Assembly: GCF_016820495.1 (NCBI RefSeq)
Contig: NZ_JADHDU010000006.1
Coordinates: 62,001 to 126,000 of the forward strand
Source: Planococcus beigongshangi
GTDB taxonomy: Bacteria; Bacillota; Bacilli; Bacillales_A; Planococcaceae
Direction: 5' to 3'
Length of the DNA stretch: 64,000 nucleotides
Every line of letters begins with the position of its first letter. Position 1 is the stretch's first letter. A program made the position numbers and the translations under genes. The notes under the pieces were generated by a model that had not been told where the DNA came from, ran no database searches, and saw only the letters and a program-made list of their open reading frames with translations. Below are positions 7,846 to 15,870 of the stretch, piece after piece.

Positions 7846-8976
7846 ATGAACCCGAAATTCAAATCTTTATTCGAAGAAATTACATTGCCGAACGGTGTGG
7901 TGCTGAGCGACCGTTTAGGTGTTGCACCGATGACGACATATGCAGGAAATCCGGACGGCACCGTCTCTGACGAGGAACTGATCTATTACCGCCGCCGCTC
8001 CAATATTGGCAGTCTATTCGTTTCAGCCTGTATCGCGGTGTCCGAAAACGGCATTGCGTTTCCGAACCAGTTTGTCGCATTCAAAGAAGACGTCATGCCG
8101 CGGCTGTCGCAATTGGCAGCGGCCATGAAATCGAATGGCAATAAAGCCATACTTCAGATGCAGCACGGCGGCCGGCAGGGCCAGCCGCACCTGATCGCCG
8201 CCAATGAAACAGTAGCGCCGAGTGCTGTCGAAGCACCCGCCGGCAAACCAACGCCGCGTGCTTTGACAAGTGAAGAAATCACTGACATCATCCGTGATTT
8301 CGGCGAAACGACACGCCGGGCAATCGAAGCCGGATTTGACGGTGTGGAGATCCACGGTGCCAATACGTATCTGATCCAGCAATTCGTTTCGGAAATCACG
8401 AATCAGCGCGTTGATGAATGGGGTGGCAGCCTGGAGAATCGCTTGAAGTTCCCGCTTGCCGTGCTTGCGGAAGTCAAACGGGTCGCCGCTGAATATGCAG
8501 ATGAAAAGTTCATCATCGGATATCGCCTGTCTGCAGAAGAATACAGTCAGGAAGGCGTCGGCTATACGATCGAAGAAACGAAAGTTTTGACTGAGAAATT
8601 GATTGCCGGGGGAATCCATTATCTGCACGTCTCATTATTGGATTTCAAAAAGCAGCCCCATGACAATAAGGATGAAGGCAGCATCGTTTCCATTTTATCC
8701 AAGCTTATCAACGGCCGCGTCGCATTTGTCGCAGTCGGCAGCATCAAAAAGCCGGAAGATGCCGTGGCGGCACTCCAAGAAGGTGCAGACATCGTCGTGA
8801 TGGGGCGCCAGGCATTGATTGACCCCGAATGGACTGAAAAAGTGAAGCAAGGCAAAGAATCCGATATCAATGAAATGATTCCAAAAGACATGGTGGATCA
8901 CATTGAAATTCCGACGTTAATGTGGAATATGATCGGCGCTTCCCGAATGGTGCAGCAAGAAGAAGTTAAATCCTAA
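7846..8976 (+). CDS. NADH:flavin oxidoreductase, old yellow enzyme family
   Basis: 376 residues forming an FMN-binding TIM barrel. The HGGRQGQP motif, HGANTYLIQQF (substrate-binding His/Asn pair), the GGSLENR segment and a C-terminal VAVGSIK phosphate-binding region are all visible. OYE enzymes reduce activated alkenes with NAD(P)H; the physiological substrate is unknown. AAGAGGAAT precedes the ATG. Length is typical and no key residue is missing. Monocistronic with a bidirectional terminator. Confidence 0.9.
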   Translation: MNPKFKSLFEEITLPNGVVLSDRLGVAPMTTYAGNPDGTVSDEELIYYRRRSNIGSLFVSACIAVSENGIAFPNQFVAFKEDVMPRLSQLAAAMKSNGNKAILQMQHGGRQGQPHLIAANETVAPSAVEAPAGKPTPRALTSEEITDIIRDFGETTRRAIEAGFDGVEIHGANTYLIQQFVSEITNQRVDEWGGSLENRLKFPLAVLAEVKRVAAEYADEKFIIGYRLSAEEYSQEGVGYTIEETKVLTEKLIAGGIHYLHVSLLDFKKQPHDNKDEGSIVSILSKLINGRVAFVAVGSIKKPEDAVAALQEGADIVVMGRQALIDPEWTEKVKQGKESDINEMIPKDMVDHIEIPTLMWNMIGASRMVQQEEVKS

Positions 8977-8986
8977 ATGATAAGAT

Positions 8987-9020
8987 AAAAGCTCCCTGCC
9001 AAATTCGGCAGGGAGCTTTT
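8987..9020. terminator. Bidirectional terminator
   Basis: Perfect stem aaaagctccctgcc/ggcagggagctttt between the convergent OYE and DUF2798 genes. Confidence 0.9.
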
Positions 9021-9021
9021 C

Positions 9022-9531
9022 CTATAGGATTTGCTGTTCCAATACGGCTTTTCGATCTTGCGCATCATGCAATTTCACCATGGCAAAACGGGCAATCGGC
9101 TGGATGACAAGACTTTCGGCTGCAAGGACGATGACGAAATTTCGCGGCCAGTTATGAAGCCAGTTGCTCAATAGTTTCCCGTGGAAGCCGTTGCCGACGA
9201 TATCGCCGATCAGTGTCATGGCCGCAGACATGCCGATTACGGTAAAAAGGATGCGGAACAGGATCTTCGCATTGAAGCTGTCTGATTGCTTCGTGAATTT
9301 TGCCGTCAGGGCTTCGGCGATCCGGCCGAAAATGAGCGGTTCGATCAGCATGACGATGATCCAGATGATCGGCAGCATCTTCAAAATCGTCAAAGCGACG
9401 TCTCCGTCGAATGCTCCGGCAAAATAAACGGCGCTGTATACCGTCATGAATAATACGGTCAATGTGGAAATGATGGAACCGTATAAGAATCCTTCTTTGC
9501 CGTTGCGCGGCAGTCGTTTCTCTAATTGCAT
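9022..9531 (-). CDS. DUF2798 family membrane protein
   Basis: About 169 residues with four predicted transmembrane helices arranged as two similar halves: hydrophobic segments after GFLYGSI, around MLPIIWIIVMLIEPL, and again in the second half. This matches the duplicated DUF2798 architecture. I chose ATG 9531 because AAAGGGG lies upstream of it, about 12 nt away. An in-frame ATG at 9555 has no Shine-Dalgarno. No function is known for the family. Confidence 0.75.
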   Translation of the reverse strand: MQLEKRLPRNGKEGFLYGSIISTLTVLFMTVYSAVYFAGAFDGDVALTILKMLPIIWIIVMLIEPLIFGRIAEALTAKFTKQSDSFNAKILFRILFTVIGMSAAMTLIGDIVGNGFHGKLLSNWLHNWPRNFVIVLAAESLVIQPIARFAMVKLHDAQDRKAVLEQQIL

Positions 9532-9644
9532 AATGATGTTTTTCCCCTTTAACATTGGTTTTCTGTAAGCAGATGCTAACTATATCAAAGAGGGATGCGG
9601 CCATGTAAGTGTCCATTTCATGTCCATTTGAGAAAGCATCCCCT

Positions 9645-9670
9645 GTTTAATCGAGCGGGAAAATGGGAAG
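9645..9670 (+). promoter_or_regulatory. Candidate SigB promoter of the general stress protein 26 gene
   Basis: A perfect -35 GTTTAA (9645-9650), a 14-nt spacer and -10 GGGAAG (9665-9670). It implies that transcription starts near 9677. This rules out the in-frame ATG at 9663 as the start and fixes ATG 9717. Confidence 0.65.
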
Positions 9671-9716
9671 ACTCACTAAAGATGAGACAGATATAAATTT
9701 CAAGGAGGAATTTCAC

Positions 9717-10211
9717 ATGGCAGAAAATACACCTACTCATAAAGAGGAATTGAAAATCGTCAACGATTTGATCAAGGATATCGAAGTGGCGATGTTTACG
9801 ACGATCATGGACAATAAACCGGTATCCCGTCCGCTCCAGACACAGGAAGCAGAATTCGACGGCGAGCTTTGGTTCCTGACGTTGAAGGATACGGATAAAT
9901 ATCAGGAAATCCTGGAGAATCCGGCGGTCAACGTGTCATATGCCGGAAAATCATATGTATCGATCAGTGGACAGGCACAGTTCGTAGAGGATTTGGAGCG
10001 CAAAAAGGAATATTGGAGCCCCGTGTTCGATAAATTGCTCGGTACGACTTATGATGACCCCAATGTCATCCTGATCAAAGTGACAGCGGACTCCGCTGAA
10101 TACTGGGATTCCGGCAGCACGCTGAAAACGGTCAAGAACTTTGCTAAGAAACTGACAGGCAACGAAACAGAAGGTGATAAGAAGCAGATGAACGATACGG
10201 TGGAATTTTAA
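9717..10211 (+). CDS. General stress protein 26-like (pyridoxamine 5'-phosphate oxidase fold)
   Basis: 164 residues with a split-barrel flavin-binding fold: the AMFTTIMDNKPVSRPL opening, GELWFLTL, and SYVSISGQAQFV match the YdaG/general stress protein 26 group. These probably bind a flavin cofactor and act in oxidative or general stress, with the reaction undefined. AAGGAGGAA lies 7 nt before ATG 9717. The SigB-type promoter at 9645 agrees with SigB control of ydaG in B. subtilis. Monocistronic, ended by a terminator. Confidence 0.85.
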   Translation: MAENTPTHKEELKIVNDLIKDIEVAMFTTIMDNKPVSRPLQTQEAEFDGELWFLTLKDTDKYQEILENPAVNVSYAGKSYVSISGQAQFVEDLERKKEYWSPVFDKLLGTTYDDPNVILIKVTADSAEYWDSGSTLKTVKNFAKKLTGNETEGDKKQMNDTVEF

Positions 10212-10241
10212 CCGGCTTTTATTATATAGAAGAAACAACGG

Positions 10242-10275
10242 AAACCCGCAGACATTTTGATGCCTGCGGGTTTTT
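10242..10275 (+). terminator. Intrinsic terminator
   Basis: Stem aaacccgcag/ctgcgggttt followed by T residues, after the general stress protein gene. Confidence 0.85.
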
Positions 10276-10355
10276 CACTTGCTGTCAAAAGGGTTTATTA
10301 TTTAAGGCATCTCGCTTACAGTAAAGGAAAGAGACCGTTGCAGAGGATGAAAGAG

Positions 10356-11309
10356 ATGAAAGTATTTGCGTCACACGACGAACAGATTATGATTTTGCAG
10401 AACCGGGGTTTGCTGGTGCCGGATAAGGCGACAGCGCGGCGGGTTCTATCGCGCGAGAATTATTATGCGCTGATCGATGGGTATAAGGATCCTTTTTTGG
10501 AGCGGGATGAGCGGCTGAATCCCTATGGCCAGGAAAAGTACCGGACGGGCACCGAGTTCGGCCATATCTACGCGCTGTATCGTTTCGACCGGGAACTGCG
10601 CATGCTGATGCTGGGTGAATTGCTGAAATTCGAGAAGAACATCAAGTCGAAAGTGGCGTACCGGTTCTCGGAGAAGTTCAAGGAGACCGACAGTTTTCTG
10701 CAGGCGGCCAATTACAGTTTGGAAGTGGATCGCCATCACGAGCGCGATCGCATCATCGCGACACTGGCCAACCTGATCAAAAGCCATAAGAAACGCGACC
10801 ACGTAAAATACCCGGAGATCCGGGAGTTTTTTGACAAGCACCGAAACGTCCCGCTGTGGGTGCTCGTCAATTTCCTGTCACTCGGTCAGATCACCAATTT
10901 CTATTCCGTGATCGATGATGATTTGCGGGAGCGCATTGCGGCGGATTTTGCGGAAGAATTCAGTGAGGAAAATGAGCCGCTCAGTTTGAGAGCGGCGGAA
11001 TTGGATGCCATTTTGAGAATCGCTTTTCCGTATCGCAATAAAGCGGCGCATGAAGAGGTTCTATACCGCTACCGGCTGCCGCATCCTGAAGATCTGAGGG
11101 ATGTCGATGCCCTGCTGCGTCTGCATGCTGGCAGCCTAGGAAAGGGAACGGTCTATTCGATGGCGGGCTTGCTCAGGATGTTGCTGGCAAAAGAGGAATA
11201 CAACAGTTTCTCAGTGGAACTCGACCGCCTGATGCAGGAATTGAAAGAGGCGCTGCCAAGGCGGGCGTATGGCGCGGTTATGCGGGATACGGGTTTTCGG
11301 GAAGACTGA
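10356..11309 (+). CDS. Abi family (Abi_2, AbiD/AbiF-like) protein
   Basis: About 317 residues of the Abi_2 family (PF07751). The DEQIMILQNRGL and ENYYALIDGYKDPF opening, YRFDRELRMLMLGELLKFEKNIKSKVAY, and the VPLWVLVNFLSLGQITNFY core are typical. The RNxxxH-like RNKAAHEE near residue 235 resembles the HEPN signature RxxxxH. Family members act in phage abortive infection in lactococci. Start: AGAGG lies 9 nt before ATG 10356; ATG 10347 is an alternative. I saw no obvious structured RNA in the 80 nt upstream. A resistance-gene remnant follows immediately, so this is a small accessory patch. Confidence 0.82.
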   Translation: MKVFASHDEQIMILQNRGLLVPDKATARRVLSRENYYALIDGYKDPFLERDERLNPYGQEKYRTGTEFGHIYALYRFDRELRMLMLGELLKFEKNIKSKVAYRFSEKFKETDSFLQAANYSLEVDRHHERDRIIATLANLIKSHKKRDHVKYPEIREFFDKHRNVPLWVLVNFLSLGQITNFYSVIDDDLRERIAADFAEEFSEENEPLSLRAAELDAILRIAFPYRNKAAHEEVLYRYRLPHPEDLRDVDALLRLHAGSLGKGTVYSMAGLLRMLLAKEEYNSFSVELDRLMQELKEALPRRAYGAVMRDTGFRED

Positions 11310-11332
11310 ATGTGGATCAATGAATTAAAGGA

Positions 11333-11743
11333 GTGAAGCGGAGCGGACTTGGCGTCAGTGAAAAATTGTGGACGCGCTGGCAGAACTGGATCGGCGATGA
11401 TTCGTTCTGGCCGGAGAACACCGGTTTTATCCACGGAGATTTGCATCCGGGGCATATTCTGGTCGATGGAGATGAACGCGTAACCGGCTTTATTGACTGG
11501 ACAGAAGCGAAAGTGGCTGACATATCGACTGATTTCATCGGACATCTCAGGACGCACGGCGAAGAGGAGCTGGCCCGATTGATCGCGGCTTATGCTGAGG
11601 CGGGCGGTGTGGTATGGCCGAAGATGAAGGATCATATTCTGGAACTTGCTGCGACCTATCCGATTGATATTGCGGAGTTTGCGATCAAATCGGGCAGCGG
11701 CGAATACCTGGATATGGCAAGAGGGGCGTTGCAGGAGGAATAG
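11333..11743 (+). pseudogene. C-terminal remnant of a macrolide 2'-phosphotransferase (Mph-like)
   Basis: 136 residues matching only the C-terminal half of an APH/Mph-type kinase. It keeps the Brenner catalytic loop HGDLHPGHILVD and the metal-binding IDWTEAKVADISTDF. Full-length Mph enzymes are about 300 residues; the N-terminal ATP-binding lobe is absent, and a TGA stands in frame 12 nt before the GTG at 11333. It begins 24 nt after the Abi_2 stop. With no N-lobe, a working kinase is unlikely, so I read this as a deletion remnant. The frame is otherwise intact and has a plausible AAAGGAG 3-4 nt before GTG, so it may still be translated. Confidence 0.75.
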
Positions 11744-11835
11744 GGGAAAGGAGCAATGCGATATTTTCCGTACAGCATACATCGGATGAAGGGAACGGAT
11801 CCCGACTAGAATTGAAAAAGAAGGGAGGTCAGATG

Positions 11836-12714
11836 ATGAATATGCTGAAGGACATGAATGAGGCATTGAATTATATTGAAGAACAATTGGACGGCGACAT
11901 CGATTTTCAGGAAGTGGCGGCGATCGCCGGCGTTTCGGAATATCATTTCCGGAAGATGTTTTCGTATTTGTCCGGCATGGGGCTGAGCAGCTATATCCGC
12001 AACCGGCGCCTGTCGCAGGCGGCATTCGATCTGCAGCAGGACGACGGGCGGGTGCTGGATGTCGCTGTCAAATACGGCTACGATTCGGCGGACGGCTTCA
12101 GCCGCGCATTCCGCGAGTGGTCGGGCATCTATCCGTCGGAAGTGAAGCACAGCGGCCCTTTGAAGCTGTTTCCGCGTCTGACTTTCCAACTGACGATTCA
12201 AGGAGGAATGGATATGGATTACCGTATTGTTGAAAAAGAAGCATTCAGGCTGGTGGGCATCCAAAAACGTGTGCCCCTCATCTTTGAAGGGATCAACCCG
12301 GAAATCATGAAAATGGTGGAATCGATTACCGCAGAACAGCGTGACAGGCTTGGGGCGGTCCGGAATACGGATGTCAAAACTGTGGTGAACGCATCTTTTA
12401 ACTTTGATGATGGACGCAATGAGGAAAAGGGGGAGCTGGATCATTTGATCGGTTCCATCACGACGCTGGATCAGGATTTCGGTGAGTTTGATGTGGTGGA
12501 TGTTCCTGCAGGAAGCTGGGCAGTTTTCAAAGCTGAAGGGGAATTCCCGAAAGTGCTGCAGGATACGATGGCGAAGATTTTCTCCGAATGGCTGCCGTCT
12601 TCGAATTATGAAATAGCGGAAGGACCGGAAATCTCTTTTAACGGCGATATGTCGGATTTACGGAATGTCTCGAGTGAAATTTGGATCCCCGTGATAAAGC
12701 GGAAGAATCTGTAA
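11836..12714 (+). CDS. AraC family regulator with GyrI-like effector-binding domain
   Basis: 292 residues. An N-terminal AraC/XylS domain carries two helix-turn-helix motifs (about residues 10-105; FQEVAAIAGVSEYHFRKMFSYLSG, then VAVKYGYDSADGFSRAFREWSG). A GyrI-like/AraC_E_bind domain of about 160 residues follows, like those that bind drugs and other lipophilic ligands. A transcriptional activator responding to a small molecule is likely. AAGGGAGG lies 7 nt before ATG 11836. No obvious target operon is adjacent; it may act on the nearby accessory genes or elsewhere. Confidence 0.88.
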   Translation: MNMLKDMNEALNYIEEQLDGDIDFQEVAAIAGVSEYHFRKMFSYLSGMGLSSYIRNRRLSQAAFDLQQDDGRVLDVAVKYGYDSADGFSRAFREWSGIYPSEVKHSGPLKLFPRLTFQLTIQGGMDMDYRIVEKEAFRLVGIQKRVPLIFEGINPEIMKMVESITAEQRDRLGAVRNTDVKTVVNASFNFDDGRNEEKGELDHLIGSITTLDQDFGEFDVVDVPAGSWAVFKAEGEFPKVLQDTMAKIFSEWLPSSNYEIAEGPEISFNGDMSDLRNVSSEIWIPVIKRKNL

Positions 12715-12741
12715 TAATTTTGTGATGGAGCTGATGGCAAT

Positions 12742-12787
12742 AAAGCCGGAAAAGATTCGCGGATGCGTGGATCCTTTCCGGTTTTTA
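12742..12787 (+). terminator. Intrinsic terminator
   Basis: Imperfect stem aagccggaaaagattc/ggatcctttccggttt ending in T residues, after the AraC-type gene. Confidence 0.8.
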
Positions 12788-12892
12788 TCATTTTCAGCGG
12801 TGAATTTGTCTTTTTACAGGGAAATTTGAAAAATGGGATGGTAAACTCTGCTGAAAAGGAGGCTGGAGCAGGCGGTTTTCGGACTTTCATCA

Positions 12893-13014
12893 GTTTGTGA
12901 TCGGCATATGTGGTTTTATGATCGGCATTCCACTGTTTGTGATCGGCATATGGAGTTTTATGATCGGCATTCCACTATTTGTGATCGGCATCCGAGGTTT
13001 TGTGATCGCCATGT
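12893..13014 (-). repeat. 21-nt-period repeat array, family A, locus 3 (inverted)
   Basis: Six copies of the family-A core, here reading TTTRTGATCGGCAT on the plus strand. GATC tetramers start at 12899, 12920, 12941, 12962, 12983 and 13004, with exact 21-nt spacing. The base before TGATC alternates G, A, G, A, G, then G. In the minus-strand direction the array follows the terminator of the metallopeptidase gene, just as locus 1 follows the ydjI terminator. The plus strand also reads as heptads F(V/M)IGIxx ending VIAM-stop. AAAAGGAGG at 12854-12862 is too far from any start in that frame. Confidence 0.85.
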
Positions 13015-13032
13015 AAATTCATGGACCAAAAT

Positions 13033-13066
13033 AAAAAAGGATTCGCGCAAAAGCGAATCCGTTTTC
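13033..13066 (-). terminator. Intrinsic terminator of the metallopeptidase gene
   Basis: On the minus strand, stem ggattcgc/gcgaatcc with a 6-nt loop followed by a T run. Confidence 0.85.
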
Positions 13067-13076
13067 AACCGATCCA

Positions 13077-14630
13077 TCATCCAGCTTCCTGTATTTCATT
13101 TTCCACGAGCTCCGTCACTTTTTCGATGACTGCATCATAATAAAGCAGTTCCTCATCAAGCAGGATCATGTAGCCTTCAAGCGGAGACGAAGAATTGATC
13201 AATTCGTAAGCTTCCACATACGCCTCCAGATTATAGAAAGTGAAGCCCATATCCAAATCCTCCGAACTGTCATCCACAACGATCTGCGCGTCCCTGATCA
13301 GCGCCAGCGATTTCGCTGGATCCACAAGCAGATAAATCTCGGCAAGTGATGTCAGATCATCCACGCGGGAATCGGCATCGCCGTTTTCCAGACGGCCTTC
13401 GATCAATCGGATGGCATCATCGAATCGATTTTCCATGAGATAGATATCCGTTTCCATCCAGCTAAGGTGGTAAAGGTCTTCCTCGGATGCATCCTTCTTC
13501 AACTCGTCGATCAGGCTAAGCGATTCGGCGAAATCCCCCTTGTCCATGGCCGCGTAAACTGCGTCGTATTGGGCCATTTCCGCCTGGCTCTCCGCTATCA
13601 GCTCATCCAGGAAAGTTTCCTGGAAATCAGCAAGTTCCATGCCGCTCGCCTCTTGGAGCATGCCGTAGAATTCACTCTTTTTATCCGCAGACAGGAGGGT
13701 GGCCAGAATCCCTTCCCCGTAATCATTGGCAAGGGCTTCCACAGCTAAAAAGCTCTGGACGTATGGATCGAAGTTCCGGGAATATGAATCATGGAATGAA
13801 GCATCCGTATCCAACAATGTAAAATCTGTGATTTCGATATCTTCCAGGTCATACCAGTCACTTGTCTCGCCTGCCAGGTAATCCGCGATTCCTTCTTCAA
13901 ACCAGACAGGAAGACGCGTTTCGGATAAACCTGCTTTCTCGCTGTACAAATGGCTTTGGTGATGGGCATATTCATGCAGGAGAATGATATCCCATGAATA
14001 ATCGTCCGGCACCAAGTGGATTTCCCTGCTGTAATAATCATAATAGCCCATCGCTTCCTCATAGCCGGAAGCTTGTGACAGGGTCTCGAAATCATCATGG
14101 AAGACGATTGTCAGGTTACCGGGCTCTTCATTGCCGAAAAAATCGTCGATCCGCTGTTTTTCAAGCTCCAAAAATTCATCGATTTTCTGAATCTCATCTT
14201 CTGTTGAAGATGTATACGAATAAACTACACCGTTTTTCTCGAGACTGCCTGCAGCGTTGTTTTTCGGACCGCTGTTCCATAAAGAGGCCACCAGCATTTC
14301 CGTTTTTTCAGAAGCTGAAAAATCCTTTGTCAGCTCACGGGCTTCGAGCGCCGTATTCGCGACAGCAAAAACACCGATTGCAGAACTGAGATAAACCGTC
14401 AAAATAAGCATGGCCGCCACTTCCAGGCGGCTTGTCAACCCGATTTTTCGGAGCCCGCCAGTTTCAATGCCGTAAAGGCTGAAAGCAAGCATTCCGACGC
14501 ACAGAATCAGGATCACTCCCGAAAAAAGGATCCCGAGTATGAGCCCCTGGCTGAATATGAGCCAATACCCCCCGATGCTCAGCCCCAGAAATAAAATCGA
14601 TAACAGAAGTAATTTGAATAAGAGTTTCAT
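13077..14630 (-). CDS. Membrane-anchored gluzincin peptidase (peptidase MA-like)
   Basis: 517 residues. Three or four hydrophobic helices occupy the first 120 residues. An extracytoplasmic metallopeptidase domain follows, with the zinc motif HEYAH (HExxH) and, about 27 residues later, WFEEGIADY, whose Glu is the likely third zinc ligand. This is the gluzincin pattern of the peptidase MA group. The C-terminal half is acidic and helical with TPR-like repeats. I chose ATG 14630, where GGAGG is 5 nt upstream; an in-frame ATG at 14756 has no Shine-Dalgarno. The substrate is unknown; cell-surface protein turnover is an inference. Confidence 0.78.
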   Translation of the reverse strand: MKLLFKLLLLSILFLGLSIGGYWLIFSQGLILGILFSGVILILCVGMLAFSLYGIETGGLRKIGLTSRLEVAAMLILTVYLSSAIGVFAVANTALEARELTKDFSASEKTEMLVASLWNSGPKNNAAGSLEKNGVVYSYTSSTEDEIQKIDEFLELEKQRIDDFFGNEEPGNLTIVFHDDFETLSQASGYEEAMGYYDYYSREIHLVPDDYSWDIILLHEYAHHQSHLYSEKAGLSETRLPVWFEEGIADYLAGETSDWYDLEDIEITDFTLLDTDASFHDSYSRNFDPYVQSFLAVEALANDYGEGILATLLSADKKSEFYGMLQEASGMELADFQETFLDELIAESQAEMAQYDAVYAAMDKGDFAESLSLIDELKKDASEEDLYHLSWMETDIYLMENRFDDAIRLIEGRLENGDADSRVDDLTSLAEIYLLVDPAKSLALIRDAQIVVDDSSEDLDMGFTFYNLEAYVEAYELINSSSPLEGYMILLDEELLYYDAVIEKVTELVENEIQEAG

Positions 14631-14639
14631 GTCGTCCTC

Positions 14640-14994
14640 CGCTTTCCATGTTTGATGATCATATAAAACAAGTGCCGAATGAAAAAGGAGGTTACTGGCG
14701 TGAGCCTCTACAACTTTTATTTTTCGTCTCGGATCTGCTTTTGAACCTGGCAGCATTCATAGGTGAAAGTCTTCAGGTTTTCTATATATTAACATTTACT
14801 AACCAAGGAATATATCTATTTTTATCGGCGGATCTGGCCGCAGCCAGAAAACAGTCTCAGCGGGTAAGGCCGGGAAATGAAGATGAAGGGATGGAATAAG
14901 GTGGATCCACTGACAGGAAAACTCGACGCTGTCACCTGAGAGAGAGGGTTGAACGATGACTCAGCCGCCTGTATCCGAATCGATCAATAACGGC
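14640..14994. other. Intergenic stretch with a possible micro-ORF or gene remnant
   Basis: About 350 nt without a convincing gene. A strong AAAGGAGG (14684-14691) stands 8 nt before GTG 14700, but that frame stops after 14 codons at 14744. A second frame (14648-14899, 83 codons, hydrophobic in the middle) lacks a Shine-Dalgarno. The two together look like a decayed small gene. No promoter, RNA or repeat is evident. Confidence 0.3.
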
Positions 14995-15031
14995 AAAAAG
15001 GAAAGCGCCCGTCAATCGGCACTTTCCTTTT
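14995..15031 (-). terminator. Intrinsic terminator of the isochorismatase-family gene
   Basis: Stem aaaaaggaaag.gcc/ggc.ctttcctttt 8 nt beyond the stop codon; on the minus strand it ends in a T run. Confidence 0.8.
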
Positions 15032-15038
15032 CCGCAAT

Positions 15039-15557
15039 TCATTCCCTGAATTCAATTTCGCCGGTTTCCTGCATAGCGGCAAAGTCACGCAGCTGTTCAT
15101 TGTAGTGGTCAATAATTTGGCTCGCCTTCCTATCTTCCGAATCCCATGTGCCATGCGCATCTTTAACAAGCGTCACGTTAAAACCGTGCTGACTGGCGCT
15201 GCGCGTCGTGGCGTCAATGCAGTATTCCGTCTGGTTGCCGGCGAGCACCAGGTTTTGAATGCCCCGATTCTTCAATTCCTCCAGCAGCCGCGTCCCATAG
15301 AAAGAATCAGGTGTTTTTTTCTGAACGATCAGCTCATCCGGTTCCGGGGCAATGGACGGATGGATCTGCCAGAAATCAGTTCCTTCCACAAGGGCGGCGT
15401 CATTATGCTGCACATAAATGACCGGCACATCCGCTGCCCTCGCTTTTTCGATGAGGGATTTCAGATTCCTCAGCATCTTCTCGCTTTGATGAACCGGATT
15501 TGCTTCATCATACATTTCGTTATGTGCATCAATGATCAGTAAAGCTGTATTTGACAT
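15039..15557 (-). CDS. Isochorismatase-family cysteine hydrolase
   Basis: 172 residues of the isochorismatase-like fold. The catalytic triad is visible: Asp10 in LLIIDAHN, a Lys in VQKKTPDSF, and the nucleophile Cys in NQTEYCIDATTR near residue 113, preceded by the expected cis-peptide region. Members hydrolyse amides or vinyl ethers (nicotinamidase-like, isochorismate); the substrate here is unknown. GAGGAGAC precedes the ATG. Monocistronic and divergent from the lipM leader. Confidence 0.88.
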   Translation of the reverse strand: MSNTALLIIDAHNEMYDEANPVHQSEKMLRNLKSLIEKARAADVPVIYVQHNDAALVEGTDFWQIHPSIAPEPDELIVQKKTPDSFYGTRLLEELKNRGIQNLVLAGNQTEYCIDATTRSASQHGFNVTLVKDAHGTWDSEDRKASQIIDHYNEQLRDFAAMQETGEIEFRE

Positions 15558-15651
15558 GGCGCAGTCTCCTCTGCAAATCTTCTTACTGGAATAAATTCGA
15601 CTTATCTATTTCAAACCCTTTCTTTACACAAGATAAAAAGGGGTTTGATTT

Positions 15652-15680
15652 TTGGATTCCTTATGCTACGCTGTTATTAA
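15652..15680 (+). promoter_or_regulatory. Candidate promoter of the TPP riboswitch-lipM-lipA transcript
   Basis: TTGGAT (15652-15657), 17-nt spacer, TATTAA (15675-15680). It places the start of transcription about 5-8 nt before the riboswitch. Confidence 0.4.
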
Positions 15681-15689
15681 CCAAATATT

Positions 15690-15779
15690 TACACACTGGG
15701 GGAGCCGCTTTTGGGCTGAGACAAGCATCGCTTGGACCCTTGGAACCTGATCTGGATTATGCCGGCGTAGGGAAGTGGC
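15690..15779 (+). ncRNA. TPP (THI-element) riboswitch
   Basis: The conserved TPP aptamer is clear: cactgggggagc for P1/P2, GGGCTGAGA (15713-15721), then ACCCTTGGAACCTGATCTGGAT and ATGCCGGCGTAGGGAAGTG closing P1. These are the hallmarks of the thi box that binds thiamine pyrophosphate. A perfect hairpin (GTTGCAT/ATGCAAC) follows at about 15781-15802, without an immediate T run, then a T7 tract near 15842-15848. The next gene is lipM, 91 nt downstream; no thiamine gene is present. Control of lipoate genes by TPP is therefore the literal reading, though a lost thiamine gene is the alternative. Confidence 0.9.
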
Positions 15780-15870
15780 AGTTGCATTCATTATGATGCA
15801 ACCCTTCTGCACTGCTGTCCGATTCATGGAAGCTGTGTATTTTTTTGTGCAAAAATTAGGAGGGGAAGCG

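Noticed and set aside
10257..11743. Prophage or genomic island around the Abi_2 gene
   Set aside because: No integrase, transposase, attachment repeat or phage structural gene is visible on either side.
12908..13129. Reading frame encoding YDRH/CDRH repeats across the plus strand of family-A locus 3
   Set aside because: It exists because a 21-nt period keeps every frame open. It has no ATG with a Shine-Dalgarno at proper distance and runs through the terminator of the opposite gene.
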